From Terripilifer sp031921685 (lineage in GTDB: Bacteria; Pseudomonadota; Alphaproteobacteria; Rhizobiales; Beijerinckiaceae): 64,000 bases of DNA. The DNA is taken from NCBI RefSeq assembly GCF_031921685.1, contig NZ_JAPDHU010000002.1:558001-622000 (forward strand), read 5' to 3'. This document shows positions 17,378 to 28,324 of this stretch, piece after piece. The stretch's first letter is position 1; the number at the start of each line of letters is the position of its first letter. Position numbers and translations under genes: made by a program. The notes beneath the pieces are model-generated. The model was not told the DNA's origin and did not search any database. It was given only the letters and a program-made list of their open reading frames with translations.

Positions 17378-18628
17378 TCACGCCTGTGGCTGCGCCGCAG
17401 GCTTGCGCACCAGCAACAAGACGAACGGGATCGCCGCTAGCAGCACGGCGGTGAGGCCGGTGGCCGGTAGGCCGCTCCAGTCGATCAGCGGGCCGGTGAC
17501 GAGAGCGGCGAACACGCTCGTTGCGCCGGCGCAACTGTCGTTGACGCCGATGGCGCGGCCGCGATGTTCGGCCGGCGCGTGGTCGGCGATCAAGGCCGTC
17601 GCCGCCACATTGGCCGCCGCCCAGCCGATGCCGACGAGGAAGGTGCCTAACGTCACGCTCCACCAGGCTGAAGTCAGGGCCAGTAGGAGCGCGCCGACGA
17701 TGGTCGTCGCCACGCCGGGAAACATCACCGCTTCGCGGCCGAAGCGGTCGGCGAGGCGGCCGAGTGGAATGGTGAAGCCGAACATGCCGGCCGAATGAAA
17801 CATGTGCGAAATGGCGATGGCGAGCAGCGAATGTCCATGATGGTGCAGCACCAAAGAGGTGAGCACCATGACAATAGACATATTGCCGTTGGCGGCGCTG
17901 TTCGAAACGGTCGCGATCAGCAACCGACGGTCGGCGAACAGCAGGCGCGAATTGAACGGCTGCGCGGCGGCGCGCTCCAACTGCGGCGGCGGTACATAAT
18001 CGGGATAATATTTTTGCAGGTTCATGCCGATCTCTTTCGGATCGGGCCGCACCAGATTGGCGATGATCATGCCGGCGACGATGACGATCGGCAGCATCAG
18101 CCACGGCAGACCGAGCGGATCTTGCCCGAGGCGCGGCGCCACCGCATCGGAGATCGAGATCAGGATCGGCGCGAAGGCGAGGCCGACGAGGGAGCCGAGC
18201 GCCACGAAGCCAAGCGCTTGTGCGCGCATACGCGGCGGATACATGTCGGCGGCGGCGACGCGCAACTGCTGCGAGGCATTCATGCCCATGCCGAAGATCA
18301 GCAGGCCGATTGCGAAGATGACGATGCTCTGCTTGTTCATCGCCAGGAACAGGATCAGGCAGCCACAGAACGCCAGGATCAGGCCGAGCTGAATGCCGGG
18401 CTTACGGCCGTAAGCGTCGGTCACTTTGCCGGCGGGATAGGCGACGAGAAAACGGCTGAGACCGATCAGGCTGACGGAAAGGCCCGCGAGGCTCGCTGAG
18501 CCGGTCAGCTCCATCACCATCAGCGGCCCAAAGCCATAGGCGAACTGCATGCCCGTGCCGGTGAAGGATTGCGTCAGTGCGAACAGGGCCGTGTTGCGGC
18601 GGATGAGCGGCGGAATCTGATGGTACAT
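17378..18628 (-). CDS. MFS transporter
   Basis: Major facilitator of 416 residues with 12 predicted membrane segments. The MFS motif A-like loops are AYPAGKVTDAYGRKPGIQL in the N-half and LGRLADRFGREAVMF in the C-half. A hydrophilic central loop contains YYPDYVPPPQLERAA. Such proteins export drugs or metabolites by proton antiport; the substrate is unknown. It runs alone on the minus strand, downstream of the CoA-binding protein gene. Confidence 0.9.
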   Translation of the reverse strand: MYHQIPPLIRRNTALFALTQSFTGTGMQFAYGFGPLMVMELTGSASLAGLSVSLIGLSRFLVAYPAGKVTDAYGRKPGIQLGLILAFCGCLILFLAMNKQSIVIFAIGLLIFGMGMNASQQLRVAAADMYPPRMRAQALGFVALGSLVGLAFAPILISISDAVAPRLGQDPLGLPWLMLPIVIVAGMIIANLVRPDPKEIGMNLQKYYPDYVPPPQLERAAAQPFNSRLLFADRRLLIATVSNSAANGNMSIVMVLTSLVLHHHGHSLLAIAISHMFHSAGMFGFTIPLGRLADRFGREAVMFPGVATTIVGALLLALTSAWWSVTLGTFLVGIGWAAANVAATALIADHAPAEHRGRAIGVNDSCAGATSVFAALVTGPLIDWSGLPATGLTAVLLAAIPFVLLLVRKPAAQPQA

Positions 18629-18690
18629 GGTGCCCCTGCGTTTCCTCTATTTTTGTTTCTTGGATGTTTTTCTTTATGCTTTGAGCGTCG

Positions 18691-19212
18691 TCATCGCCGG
18701 TCGATGGTGAATTTCTGGAAGCCCCGTGCCAGCGCCGGTTTCTTGGATGAGAGTATGCGCGAGTTGACGCCCGTCCAGCCGATCTCGCCGGAGAGGCGGC
18801 CGTATTCGATTTTCGGACAGCGATTCATCACCACTTTCACGCCTTTGGCTTCGGCGCGCTCGGCCGCTGCATCGTCGCGTACGGAGAGCTGCATCCAGAT
18901 CACCTTCGGCAACGGATCGAGCAACAAGGCCTCGTCGACGGCGGCGCCGGCCTGCGCCGAATTGCGGAAGATGTCGACCATGTCGATCGGTTCGGACACA
19001 TCCTTCAGGCTGGCATAGCAGGGCGCCCCCAGCAGCTCCTTGCCGGCGAGGCCGGGATTGATGGCGATCATGCGATAGTCGCGCCCGAGCAGATATTTGA
19101 AGACGAAATAGGATGGGCGCGCGTCATTGGCCGAGGCACCGACCATGGCGATCGTCTTCACGCTTTTCAGAATGGTGCGGATATAGTCGTCGTCGTAACG
19201 GTCGTGGTTCAT
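18691..19212 (-). CDS. CoA-binding protein (YccU family)
   Basis: Small Rossmann-fold protein of 173 residues. The CoA-binding pattern is KTIAMVGASANDARPSYFVFKYLL, then YRMIAINPGLAGKELLG, IDMVDIFRNS and the late VVMNRCPKIEYGRLSG with the cysteine typical of YccU proteins. The family binds CoA or acyl-CoA, but the cellular role is unclear. Its C-terminus is slightly extended (KPALARGFQKFTIDRR). The gene for a secreted protein lies just upstream on the same strand. Confidence 0.92.
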   Translation of the reverse strand: MNHDRYDDDYIRTILKSVKTIAMVGASANDARPSYFVFKYLLGRDYRMIAINPGLAGKELLGAPCYASLKDVSEPIDMVDIFRNSAQAGAAVDEALLLDPLPKVIWMQLSVRDDAAAERAEAKGVKVVMNRCPKIEYGRLSGEIGWTGVNSRILSSKKPALARGFQKFTIDRR

Positions 19213-19225
19213 GGGTCTCTATGTG

Positions 19226-20020
19226 TCACTGATCGCGCATGACGAAAAGCGCGATCTTCCAACCGCTCGTTTCCTTGGCGAAACACAGGCCCGACGGCGT
19301 CAGTTCATTGAGGCCGACCTGGTCGGAATAGCCGATGCCGCCCTGGGGCAGGGCAATGGCATACCAGCCGTCGGGCGGCGGCTGATCGAGGTCGGTCATG
19401 AAGGGAGCGATCTGACCGGCCGGCAGCCGCGCCGCTTCCGGCGCATCGGCGGCGGGCTTCGCCCGCAGCACGAGTTCTTCGGTGGTGACGCGCAGATTTT
19501 CCTTGTCGATACGCGTTGCGCGCACCGCGGCTTCCGCCTTGGCGCGATCGAAGATCGGCCATGCGGGTAGGCAGGCAAGGCCCGGCACGTCGGGATGGGC
19601 GCCGATGCTTTCGGCTTCGAGCGCCGCGGCGATGAGGCCGGTCACCGTCTCCTTGCGCAGATCCTCGGTGATTTCGTTCTTCGCCATGCCGGCGCAGCAC
19701 AGGCCCTGGCGAATGCGCTCGACGGGCGAGAGGTTTTGCGGCGCCTGGCGGATGCCGCGTTTGCCGGGCGCGCAGGATACGAGCGGATCGATCGGACAGG
19801 TGATCACTGCGACATTGGCGGATAGCGCTTTGAACAGCGGATCGAGATCGCTGTTGCCGACGCTTTCCTTCAATGTGACGATCAACGCCGTGAGATCGGG
19901 ATCGCCGGCCGCTGAATGGTCGAAGGTTACGGGTGTGGGGGCGTAGGCGCGTGGGGCCTGCGCGTATGCTGCGCTAGCCAGCATCCAAGTTAAGCCGACA
20001 AGCAGAGCAAGTCTTTTCAC
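19226..20020 (-). CDS. Secreted protein with C-terminal SH3-like region
   Basis: Exported protein of 264 residues of unknown function. GTG at 20020 gives a clean signal peptide (MKRLALLVGLTWMLASAAYA) with GGAG six bases upstream, and overlaps the enoyl-CoA hydratase stop in a GTGA junction. Residues of about 175-250 resemble a bacterial SH3 domain: LRVTTEELVLRAKPAAD, then a proline-rich DGWYAIALPQGGIGYSDQVGL. Central cysteines (ITCPIDPLVSCAPGKRG, LCCAG) may be disulfide-bonded. GTG at 20032 is the alternative start. Confidence 0.72.
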   Translation of the reverse strand: MKRLALLVGLTWMLASAAYAQAPRAYAPTPVTFDHSAAGDPDLTALIVTLKESVGNSDLDPLFKALSANVAVITCPIDPLVSCAPGKRGIRQAPQNLSPVERIRQGLCCAGMAKNEITEDLRKETVTGLIAAALEAESIGAHPDVPGLACLPAWPIFDRAKAEAAVRATRIDKENLRVTTEELVLRAKPAADAPEAARLPAGQIAPFMTDLDQPPPDGWYAIALPQGGIGYSDQVGLNELTPSGLCFAKETSGWKIALFVMRDQ

Positions 20021-20841
20021 CTTTTGCTCCACTCCGGCATGCGTTTCTCAATGAAGGCGCATACGCCCTCGGCCGCATCCGCATGCAGCATGTTCTCGAC
20101 GATGACGCGGCTGGTGTGCGCATAGGCTTCCGCCAGCGGCATCTCCAACTGCCGAGTGAAGGCGCGCTTGCCCAATGTGATGGTGGAGCGCGGTTTTTCG
20201 GCGATCTTATGCGCCAATGCGATGGCTTCGCTCAGCGCCGTACCCTTCGGCACCATGCGATTGACGAGGCCGATGCGCGCCGCTTCGCCGGCTTCGATCA
20301 GATCGCCGGTGAGCAGCATCTCCATCGCGTGTTTGCGCGAGACATTGCGCGACAGGGCCACCATCGGTGTGGAGCAGAACAGGCCGATGTTGACGCCGGG
20401 CGTGGCGAATTGCGCGTCTTCGCCGGCGATGGCGAGATCGCAGGCAGCGACCATCTGACAACCGGCGGCGGTGGCGACTCCCTCGACGGCGGCGATCACC
20501 GGCTGCGGCAAAGCCACGATCGCCTGCATCATCGTCGCGCACGAGCCAAACGTCCGTTCGAAGAAGGCGCGCCCGCCGTCGTCGTCGCCGCGATGGCTGG
20601 TCAGTTCCTTGAGGTCATGGCCCGCACTGAACGCCGGTCCCTCGGCGGCCAGAACAACGACCCGCGCCTTGTCGTCGGCGGCGATGGCATCGAAGGCCTG
20701 TTGCAGGGCGGCGATGGTGGCAAGCGAGAGCGCATTGCGACGCTGCGGGTCGCTCAAGGTCAGAATGGCGACTGGCCCGTCGTCGCGGCGGCGCAGCGGC
20801 GCTGGGCTGAGGGCTTGATCCTTCGTCAGGGTTGTGACCAT
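20017..20841 (-). CDS. Enoyl-CoA hydratase/isomerase family protein (ECHDC3-like)
   Basis: Crotonase-fold enzyme of 274 residues. It has the oxyanion-hole segments PAFSAGHDLKEL and EGVATAAGCQMVAACDLAIA, and the LLTGDLIEAGEAARIGLVNRMV region typical of the family. It most resembles the ECHDC3/ enoyl-CoA hydratase subgroup. The usual second catalytic glutamate region reads GVNIGLFCSTPM, so true hydratase activity should not be assumed. It overlaps the secreted-protein gene by four bases. Confidence 0.88.
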   Translation of the reverse strand: MVTTLTKDQALSPAPLRRRDDGPVAILTLSDPQRRNALSLATIAALQQAFDAIAADDKARVVVLAAEGPAFSAGHDLKELTSHRGDDDGGRAFFERTFGSCATMMQAIVALPQPVIAAVEGVATAAGCQMVAACDLAIAGEDAQFATPGVNIGLFCSTPMVALSRNVSRKHAMEMLLTGDLIEAGEAARIGLVNRMVPKGTALSEAIALAHKIAEKPRSTITLGKRAFTRQLEMPLAEAYAHTSRVIVENMLHADAAEGVCAFIEKRMPEWSKR

Positions 20842-20896
20842 GGCCGATTCCGGGTTTGGTTGGAGGACAATCTAAAGCAGGGCAGCGGATACGGCC

Positions 20897-21367
20897 ATGG
20901 ATCAAGTCGCCTCGCGGCGCAAAATGACGGCAGCGGAGATCGACGCCTTCATTCAGCGGCATTTTCCCCAGGCGGGAATGGGAACTGGGTTCCGTATCGA
21001 GGCGGTGGAGCCCCTGTCGGCCACTTTGCGGCTGGTCTATTCCGACCAGCATTTGCGCCCCGGCGGTACGATTTCCGGCCCGGCCATGTTCACTTTGGCT
21101 GATTTGGCCATGTATGTCGCGATTTTGGGCGAGATCGGCGTCGGCGACGATCCCGAGCAGGCGGGCCTCAGCGCCGGCGCGCTGTCGGTCACCACCAATC
21201 TCAATATCAATTTCCTGCGCAAACCGGCCCAGCGCGACCTGATCGGCACCGCCCGCCTGATGAAGCTCGGCCAGCGCCTGGCCGTCGGCGATGTCTGGAT
21301 GACGAGCGAAGGCGAGAGCGATCCGGTCGCCCACGCCACCGCCACTTATTCGGTGCCGCCGAGGTAG
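20897..21367 (+). CDS. PaaI family hot-dog thioesterase
   Basis: Acyl-CoA thioesterase-like protein of 156 residues with a single hot-dog domain. Visible marks are LRPGGTISGPAMFTLADLAMYVAIL (the long central helix) and the strand LSVTTNLNINFLRKPAQRDLIGTARL. The final strands follow in AVGDVWMTSEGESDPVAHATATYSVP. It is divergent from the enoyl-CoA hydratase gene, 55 bases away. Together they may share a control region and act on CoA thioesters. Substrate unknown. Confidence 0.88.
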   Translation: MDQVASRRKMTAAEIDAFIQRHFPQAGMGTGFRIEAVEPLSATLRLVYSDQHLRPGGTISGPAMFTLADLAMYVAILGEIGVGDDPEQAGLSAGALSVTTNLNINFLRKPAQRDLIGTARLMKLGQRLAVGDVWMTSEGESDPVAHATATYSVPPR

Positions 21368-21465
21368 CTTCAGAAGGCTTCGCGCAACTCGGGACGGCAA
21401 CCAAGAATGGCTGCTATAATTGGCGGCTCGCGTTCGATCGAGAAGCCTTTCGCGGAAATTGTCCA

Positions 21466-22368
21466 ATGTCGCTTGTTTACAGATCAGCGCGGGCAGACGA
21501 TTTGGCGAGAGCCGAAGCGCTCGTGGTGGCTAGCATCAACGATCTCACTGTTCGGCATGGCTTTGGCCCGATGGCGACGGCCAGCCCACCCAACTTCCAG
21601 TTGTTCTCGCTCAAGGACGACCCTGAAGGCCTTTGGGTCGCAGAGGACGACGGGAACATTCTTGGCTTCGCCTGGAGTTGGGTTTGCGGTGATGTTTGGT
21701 TCCTCGCCCAGTTGTTCGTCGATCCGGCCCAACAGGGCCGTGGCATCGGAAACGCTCTGTTGGAACGAACCATGGAGCACGCCCGCAAATCGAGGGCGGC
21801 TCACAAAGCGCTGATTACTTTCACCTTCAATCGTGTCTCGCAGGGCCTTTACATAAGGCACGGCCTTTTTCCCAAGATGCCGATTTACTTTTTCAATGCC
21901 GCGCGCGAGCGGGTGGCAAAGGAGTTGCCGGAAACGTCGCTGCGCGCCGTTATGATCGACAAGAGCGTTGCGACCATCGCAAAACTGATCGAGATCGATT
22001 CCATCGCCATCGGCACTTCGCGAGAGAAGCATCACCGCTATTTGCTCGATGATCCCGCAAGCACAGGGTTCTTGCTTTACATCGGCAGCGACTGCATCGG
22101 TTACGGTTATATTGCCGCCAATGGACACGTTGGCCCCGTCGCGGTCATGCGCGCCGAGATGCTTCGCGATGCCTTTGCGACGGCGCTGAAGCTGGCGGCA
22201 GATCGCCCGACGGAAAAGATTTCGGCCTTCCTGCCAGGCACCTGCGATGGCGCGCTCAGCCTTGCAGTCAATCAGGGTATGCGCATCAGCTTTCCCATGT
22301 TGCTGATGGCATCGCCGGGCTATGGCGATTGGACGCAATATCTGCCGCGAAACCCGGGTTTTATGTAG
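21466..22368 (+). CDS. Two-domain GNAT acetyltransferase
   Basis: Protein of 300 residues. The N-terminal half is a clear GNAT domain, with FLAQLFVDPAQQGRGIGNALLERTM forming the acetyl-CoA loop at about residues 83-107. The C-terminal half (TGFLLYIGSDCIGYGYIAANGHVGPVAV) looks like a second, degenerate GNAT domain without a clear Q/R-x-x-G-x-G/A loop. The acceptor is unknown. It converges with copA, 67 bases away. Confidence 0.85.
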   Translation: MSLVYRSARADDLARAEALVVASINDLTVRHGFGPMATASPPNFQLFSLKDDPEGLWVAEDDGNILGFAWSWVCGDVWFLAQLFVDPAQQGRGIGNALLERTMEHARKSRAAHKALITFTFNRVSQGLYIRHGLFPKMPIYFFNAARERVAKELPETSLRAVMIDKSVATIAKLIEIDSIAIGTSREKHHRYLLDDPASTGFLLYIGSDCIGYGYIAANGHVGPVAVMRAEMLRDAFATALKLAADRPTEKISAFLPGTCDGALSLAVNQGMRISFPMLLMASPGYGDWTQYLPRNPGFM

Positions 22369-22435
22369 TCACCAAGCTGGTGCGGCGATCTGGAATAGCC
22401 CGCTCCCCGACGAGCATCGGGGAGCGGGATCGATG

Positions 22436-24847
<2,412 letters not shown>

Positions 24848-24879
24848 CAGGGAATCCTTGATTACAAGTCCCAGGCAAG

Positions 24880-24908
24880 TTACACCTTCCCACGATGGGA
24901 AGGTCAAC
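24880..24908 (-). promoter_or_regulatory. CueR-controlled promoter of copA
   Basis: ACCTTCCC (24884-24891) and GGGAAGGT (24897-24904) form a perfect operator with a 5-base centre. On the minus strand the -35 TTGACC and -10 TAACTT are separated by exactly 19 bases. This over-long spacing is the hallmark of MerR-family activation by DNA distortion. The site lies 33 bases upstream of the copA ATG and 11 bases before the cueR start. Confidence 0.88.
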
Positions 24909-24914
24909 GGGTAT

Positions 24915-25337
24915 ATGGAGTTTGTCGTGAATATTGGCCAGGCCGCTGAACATTCCGGTGTCAGCGCCAAAATGATCCGCCATTACGAGTCGATCGGCCT
25001 GCTGCGGCCGGCCGCCCGGTCCAGCAACACCTATCGCCAATATGGCGAGCAGGATGTGCACGAACTGCGCTTCATCGGCCGCGCCCGCTCGCTTGGTTTC
25101 TCCATGAAGGAAATCGGCGAGCTTCTGTCTCTGTGGCGCGACCGTGAGCGCCCGAGCGGTGACGTGCGCCAGGTGGCGGCACGCCATCTCTCTGACCTGG
25201 AGGGCAAGCTCGCTGAAATGCAGGCCATGGTGACGACCCTGCGCAAACTCATTCATGCCTGCCATGGCGACGAACGGCCGGATTGTCCGATCCTTGAGGA
25301 TCTCGCCGGAGCGCCCGCGCGCCGTTCGCTCAGCTAA
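24915..25337 (+). CDS. cueR: Copper-responsive MerR family regulator CueR/HmrR
   Basis: DNA-binding copper sensor of 140 residues. The MerR helix-turn-helix reads NIGQAAEHSGVSAKMIRHYESIGLLRPA, followed by the YRQYGEQDVHELRFIGRARSLGFS wing and a dimerisation helix. The metal loop is C-HGDERPD-C, two cysteines seven residues apart as in E. coli CueR for Cu(I). ATG at 24915 is the most likely start; the GTG four codons on is also possible. It is divergent from copA and surely controls it. Confidence 0.93.
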   Translation: MEFVVNIGQAAEHSGVSAKMIRHYESIGLLRPAARSSNTYRQYGEQDVHELRFIGRARSLGFSMKEIGELLSLWRDRERPSGDVRQVAARHLSDLEGKLAEMQAMVTTLRKLIHACHGDERPDCPILEDLAGAPARRSLS

Positions 25338-25341
25338 CACT

Positions 25342-26172
25342 ATGGCTACTCCCAAGGCTGACTATGATTTCTATCTCGACCTGTGGCGCCTGAAACAGGA
25401 CGGCGAAGCCTTTTCCACGCACAGCAGCCATCTCATGTCGGTGCGCGACAGCAACGGTGAGCCGGCCATGCTGAAACTGCCGTTCGAGAAATACGAAAAA
25501 GCCGGCAGCGTATTGATGCAGTTCTGGGCCGGGGAGGGCGCGGCGCGCGTTCTCGGCGAACATGAGGGTGCATTATTGCTCGAACGCCCAGAGGGCGTTC
25601 TACGGCCGCTCTCGCAGCTCGTGCGTGAGGGACGTGACGACGAAGCAACCCGCATCGGTTGCGATGCCATCGCTGCTTTGCATCAGCCACGTAGCGCCGC
25701 CCGGCTGGAGGCGGTACGGCCGCAATTGGTCGAGCTCGAACCGTGGTTCGCCGATCTTTTCCCGGCGCCGCAAAAATATGGCGAGCCTTTCGGTCAATCT
25801 CTGGTCGTCGCCAAGGAACTGCTTGCGGCGCAGATCGAAATCGTGCCGTTGCACGGCGACGTGCACCACGACAACATCATCGATTTTGGCGAACGGGGCT
25901 GGCTGGTGATCGATCCCAAGCCGCTGATCGGCGATCGCGCTTTCGATTACGCCAATCTGTTCTGCAATCCCGATCTGGCGACTGCGACCGATCCGCATCT
26001 GTTCAAGGCGCGTCTCGCACGCATTTGTGCCCAGGCAAATATCGAGAGACAACGGATGTTGCGTTGGCTTGTCGCCTGGACGGGCTTGTCGGCCGTCTGG
26101 TTTCTCGATGACAACCAGACCGCCGATATCGACTTGGGTGTGATGAAGCTGGCCTTGGCCGAACTCGGTTAG
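25342..26172 (+). CDS. Aminoglycoside phosphotransferase, APH(6)/streptomycin-kinase-like
   Basis: Kinase-fold protein of 276 residues. The catalytic segment is VPLHGDVHHDNIIDFGERGWLVIDPKPLIGDRAFD, with the HGD.H.DN Brenner motif and the DPK metal-binding motif, as in streptomycin 6-kinases. The N-lobe has MLKLPFEKYEKAGSVLMQFW. It follows cueR by four bases with no evident ribosome-binding site, so translation may be coupled. Chromosomal relatives are common and need not give resistance. It converges with the DHFR-like gene with a 4-base overlap. Confidence 0.85.
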   Translation: MATPKADYDFYLDLWRLKQDGEAFSTHSSHLMSVRDSNGEPAMLKLPFEKYEKAGSVLMQFWAGEGAARVLGEHEGALLLERPEGVLRPLSQLVREGRDDEATRIGCDAIAALHQPRSAARLEAVRPQLVELEPWFADLFPAPQKYGEPFGQSLVVAKELLAAQIEIVPLHGDVHHDNIIDFGERGWLVIDPKPLIGDRAFDYANLFCNPDLATATDPHLFKARLARICAQANIERQRMLRWLVAWTGLSAVWFLDDNQTADIDLGVMKLALAELG

Positions 26173-26834
26173 GCAAACTCCATCAGTCCGCGCCGCCGCG
26201 CCAGTTCGGCTTCGCTTGGGTGTTCGAGCGAGAACGAACCGGTCTCTACTTGTCCATCCGGCAGGTAGGTCATCATCACCACGCCATTGGACGAGATGCG
26301 CGAATCCGCGAGCCGCAGTCCGGCTGGTGTCGTGCCGGCGCCGAACAGCCGCTTGCCATCGCCGAGAATGACCGGGAAGACCAGCAGCGACAGTTCGTCG
26401 ACCAGGCCATGCGCGAACAGGGTTTGCAAGAGATCGCTCGATCCCTGCACCAACAGGTCAGGGCCGTTCTGCTTCTTCAACTGACGCAGATTGCCAACCA
26501 CGTCGCGACCCAGCGCACGGCTGTTCGTCCAGGTCAGTTCGGGCTCCGACCGCGTGGCGACATATTTGGATACCCGATTAAACAGAACGCCGATTTCGTT
26601 GTCGACGCCGACATAGGGCCAGTGGGCGGCAAAAATATCGTAGGTCTTGCGGCCGAGAAGCAGGTCGAACGGCCGTGCGTAGATGTCGCCGATGAAAGTC
26701 CCGACATCCGTATCGAACAGCGGTGCGCACCAGCCACCGTGAACGAACCCGCCGACCGGATCCTCATGCGGGCATCCGGGACCTTGCATCACGCCATCCA
26801 GGCTGATCAGTGTTGAAGCAATGATCTTTCTCAT
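26169..26834 (-). CDS. Dihydrofolate reductase family protein (RibD C-terminal domain)
   Basis: Protein of 221 residues with the DHFR/RibD-C fold: IIASTLISLDGVMQGPG at the start, DLLLGRKTYDIFAAHWP as the NADPH-binding part, and DLLVQGSSDLLQTLFAHGLVDELSLLVFPVILGDGKRLF at the end. These stand-alone RibD-C proteins are common in soil bacteria. Their reaction is generally unknown, and they are not the folate enzyme FolA. A divergent VOC gene lies 235 bases away. Confidence 0.9.
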   Translation of the reverse strand: MRKIIASTLISLDGVMQGPGCPHEDPVGGFVHGGWCAPLFDTDVGTFIGDIYARPFDLLLGRKTYDIFAAHWPYVGVDNEIGVLFNRVSKYVATRSEPELTWTNSRALGRDVVGNLRQLKKQNGPDLLVQGSSDLLQTLFAHGLVDELSLLVFPVILGDGKRLFGAGTTPAGLRLADSRISSNGVVMMTYLPDGQVETGSFSLEHPSEAELARRRGLMEFA

Positions 26835-27069
26835 GGTTCCGCGCTTTCCAATTCGAAGAGGCAGATGCCTGTTTCAAGGACGCGCGAAACCGCCGCAATC
26901 CGACAGGCAAATCTCCCGAAGGGCAAAAATTTTCGCTCTTCGCGAATGGTCGTCAGACTAAGTGGCCCTCCTGCCAATAGCTGACAGCAATCATCGCTAG
27001 CTTCCGCAGTGCCCCCGGTCATTCGCCAGACATGTGTCTCAACAATGTCCGAAACAAGAGGAGGGCCTG

Positions 27070-27444
27070 ATGAATCATCCCAATTACCTGTTGCTTTATG
27101 TCGAAAATCCGGAAGCCTCCGGTCGCTTCTACGCAGATTTACTTGGCGCGACGCCGGTCGAGAGCAGCCCGACTTTCGTGCTTTTCGCCTTGAAAACGGG
27201 CTTGATGCTGGGTCTGTGGTCGAAACATACGGTTGCCCCGGCGCCGCAGGCGGCAGCGGGTGGCGCGGAAATCGGCTTGCGTGTCGCCAACGACGACGAG
27301 GTTAACGGCGCCTATGCCGACTGGACCGCGCGCGGCGTGCGTATCGCACAAGAGCCGACACGGCAGGAGTTCGGATTGAATTTCCTGGCGCTCGACCCCG
27401 ATGGTCATCGCCTGCGCGTCTACGCTCTGTCCGACGCTGCGTGA
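27070..27444 (+). CDS. VOC family protein (glyoxalase/bleomycin-resistance fold)
   Basis: Small protein of 124 residues made of paired beta-alpha-beta-beta-beta units. It runs YLLLYVENPEASGRFYADLLG at the start, FVLFALKTGLMLGLWSK in the middle, and FLALDPDGHRLRVYALSDAA at the end. Members bind metals or sequester antibiotics; the substrate is not known. GAGGAGGGCCTG gives a strong ribosome-binding site before the ATG at 27070. The region 26835-27069 upstream holds the two divergent promoters and no gene that I can see. Confidence 0.9.
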   Translation: MNHPNYLLLYVENPEASGRFYADLLGATPVESSPTFVLFALKTGLMLGLWSKHTVAPAPQAAAGGAEIGLRVANDDEVNGAYADWTARGVRIAQEPTRQEFGLNFLALDPDGHRLRVYALSDAA

Positions 27445-27543
27445 CAGGGAGGATGATATTCGCGCTGCATGTCGCAGCCGGCCGTGCTGGCCTCTTGACG
27501 CTCGCCGGCGTAAAGCTGCCGGCGTCGCGCTCATGAGGATGAA

Positions 27544-28242
27544 ATGGCAAAGACGGCAGTCGCGGTCAGGCACGTTCATTTCGAAACGCTCGGTACGTTC
27601 GAACAGGTCCTTGCGGATGCAGGTTATGATCTCAATTACCTTGATGCCGGCCAGGACGCGCTGACCATCGATGCAACGAAGCCCGATCTGCTCGTCATGC
27701 TCGGCGGGCCGATCGGTGTCTATGAGACGGATATCTATCCGGTGCTGCGCGATGAACTGGCATTGATCCGCGCGCGTCTTGCCAGCGGCAAGCCGCTTAT
27801 CGGCATTTGTCTGGGCGCGCAGCTCATCGCGGCGGCGCTTGGCGCCAAAGTGGCGGCGACCGGCATCAAGGAGATCGGCTTTTCGCCGCTCACGTTAACG
27901 GAGCAGGGCGCTAAGAGCCCGCTGCGTCATCTCGACGGCGTACATGTGTTGCATTGGCATGGCGATGCTTTCGCCATTCCGCACGGCGCTGCTCATCTTG
28001 CTTCGACTCCCGTGTGCGCCACGCAAGCCTTTGCTCTTGGATCGAACGTGCTCGGTCTGCAATTCCATCCGGAAGCCGACACGACTCACGATCTCGAACC
28101 CTGGCTGATCGGCCACGCGGCGGAGCTGGCCGGCGCGAAGATCGATCCGCGTGTGATCCGTCAGGATGCGCGTCGCCACGGACCGGCGCTCGCCAAGGCG
28201 GCGCGCGCCATGTTCGCCGAATGGCTTGCGAGCACTACTTAG
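27544..28242 (+). CDS. Class I glutamine amidotransferase-like protein
   Basis: Stand-alone GATase domain protein of 232 residues. The nucleophile elbow GICLGAQLIAAALGA holds the catalytic cysteine, and the His-Glu pair appears in VLGLQFHPEAD. It resembles the YfeJ / GMP-synthase-like group that lacks a synthetase domain, so the acceptor of the released ammonia, if any, is unknown. GATGAAATGG precedes the start. The stop codon is immediately followed by a hairpin repeat that probably ends transcription. Confidence 0.9.
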   Translation: MAKTAVAVRHVHFETLGTFEQVLADAGYDLNYLDAGQDALTIDATKPDLLVMLGGPIGVYETDIYPVLRDELALIRARLASGKPLIGICLGAQLIAAALGAKVAATGIKEIGFSPLTLTEQGAKSPLRHLDGVHVLHWHGDAFAIPHGAAHLASTPVCATQAFALGSNVLGLQFHPEADTTHDLEPWLIGHAAELAGAKIDPRVIRQDARRHGPALAKAARAMFAEWLASTT

Positions 28243-28278
28243 AGCAAATCGCGTTTCGATAGAAACGCGATTTTTCAA
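28239..28278 (+). terminator. Hairpin terminator made of a dispersed repeat
   Basis: AAATCGCGTTTC (28246-28257) and GAAACGCGATTT (28262-28273) form a perfect 12-base stem with a GATA loop, ending in a short T-run. The segment starting CTTAGAGCAAATCGCGTTTC also occurs at 32473-32492. The repeat's own TTAG supplies the stop codon (TAG, 28240-28242) of the amidotransferase gene. Confidence 0.72.
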
Positions 28279-28324
28279 GGGCGCGTCTTCTTAGTGTTTG
28301 ATAATCCCATCAAACACTGAAACG

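Noticed and set aside
24848..24970. A longer CopA start upstream of 24847
   Set aside because: The extra codons would run through the CueR promoter and operator, and ATG 24847 has its own ribosome-binding site.
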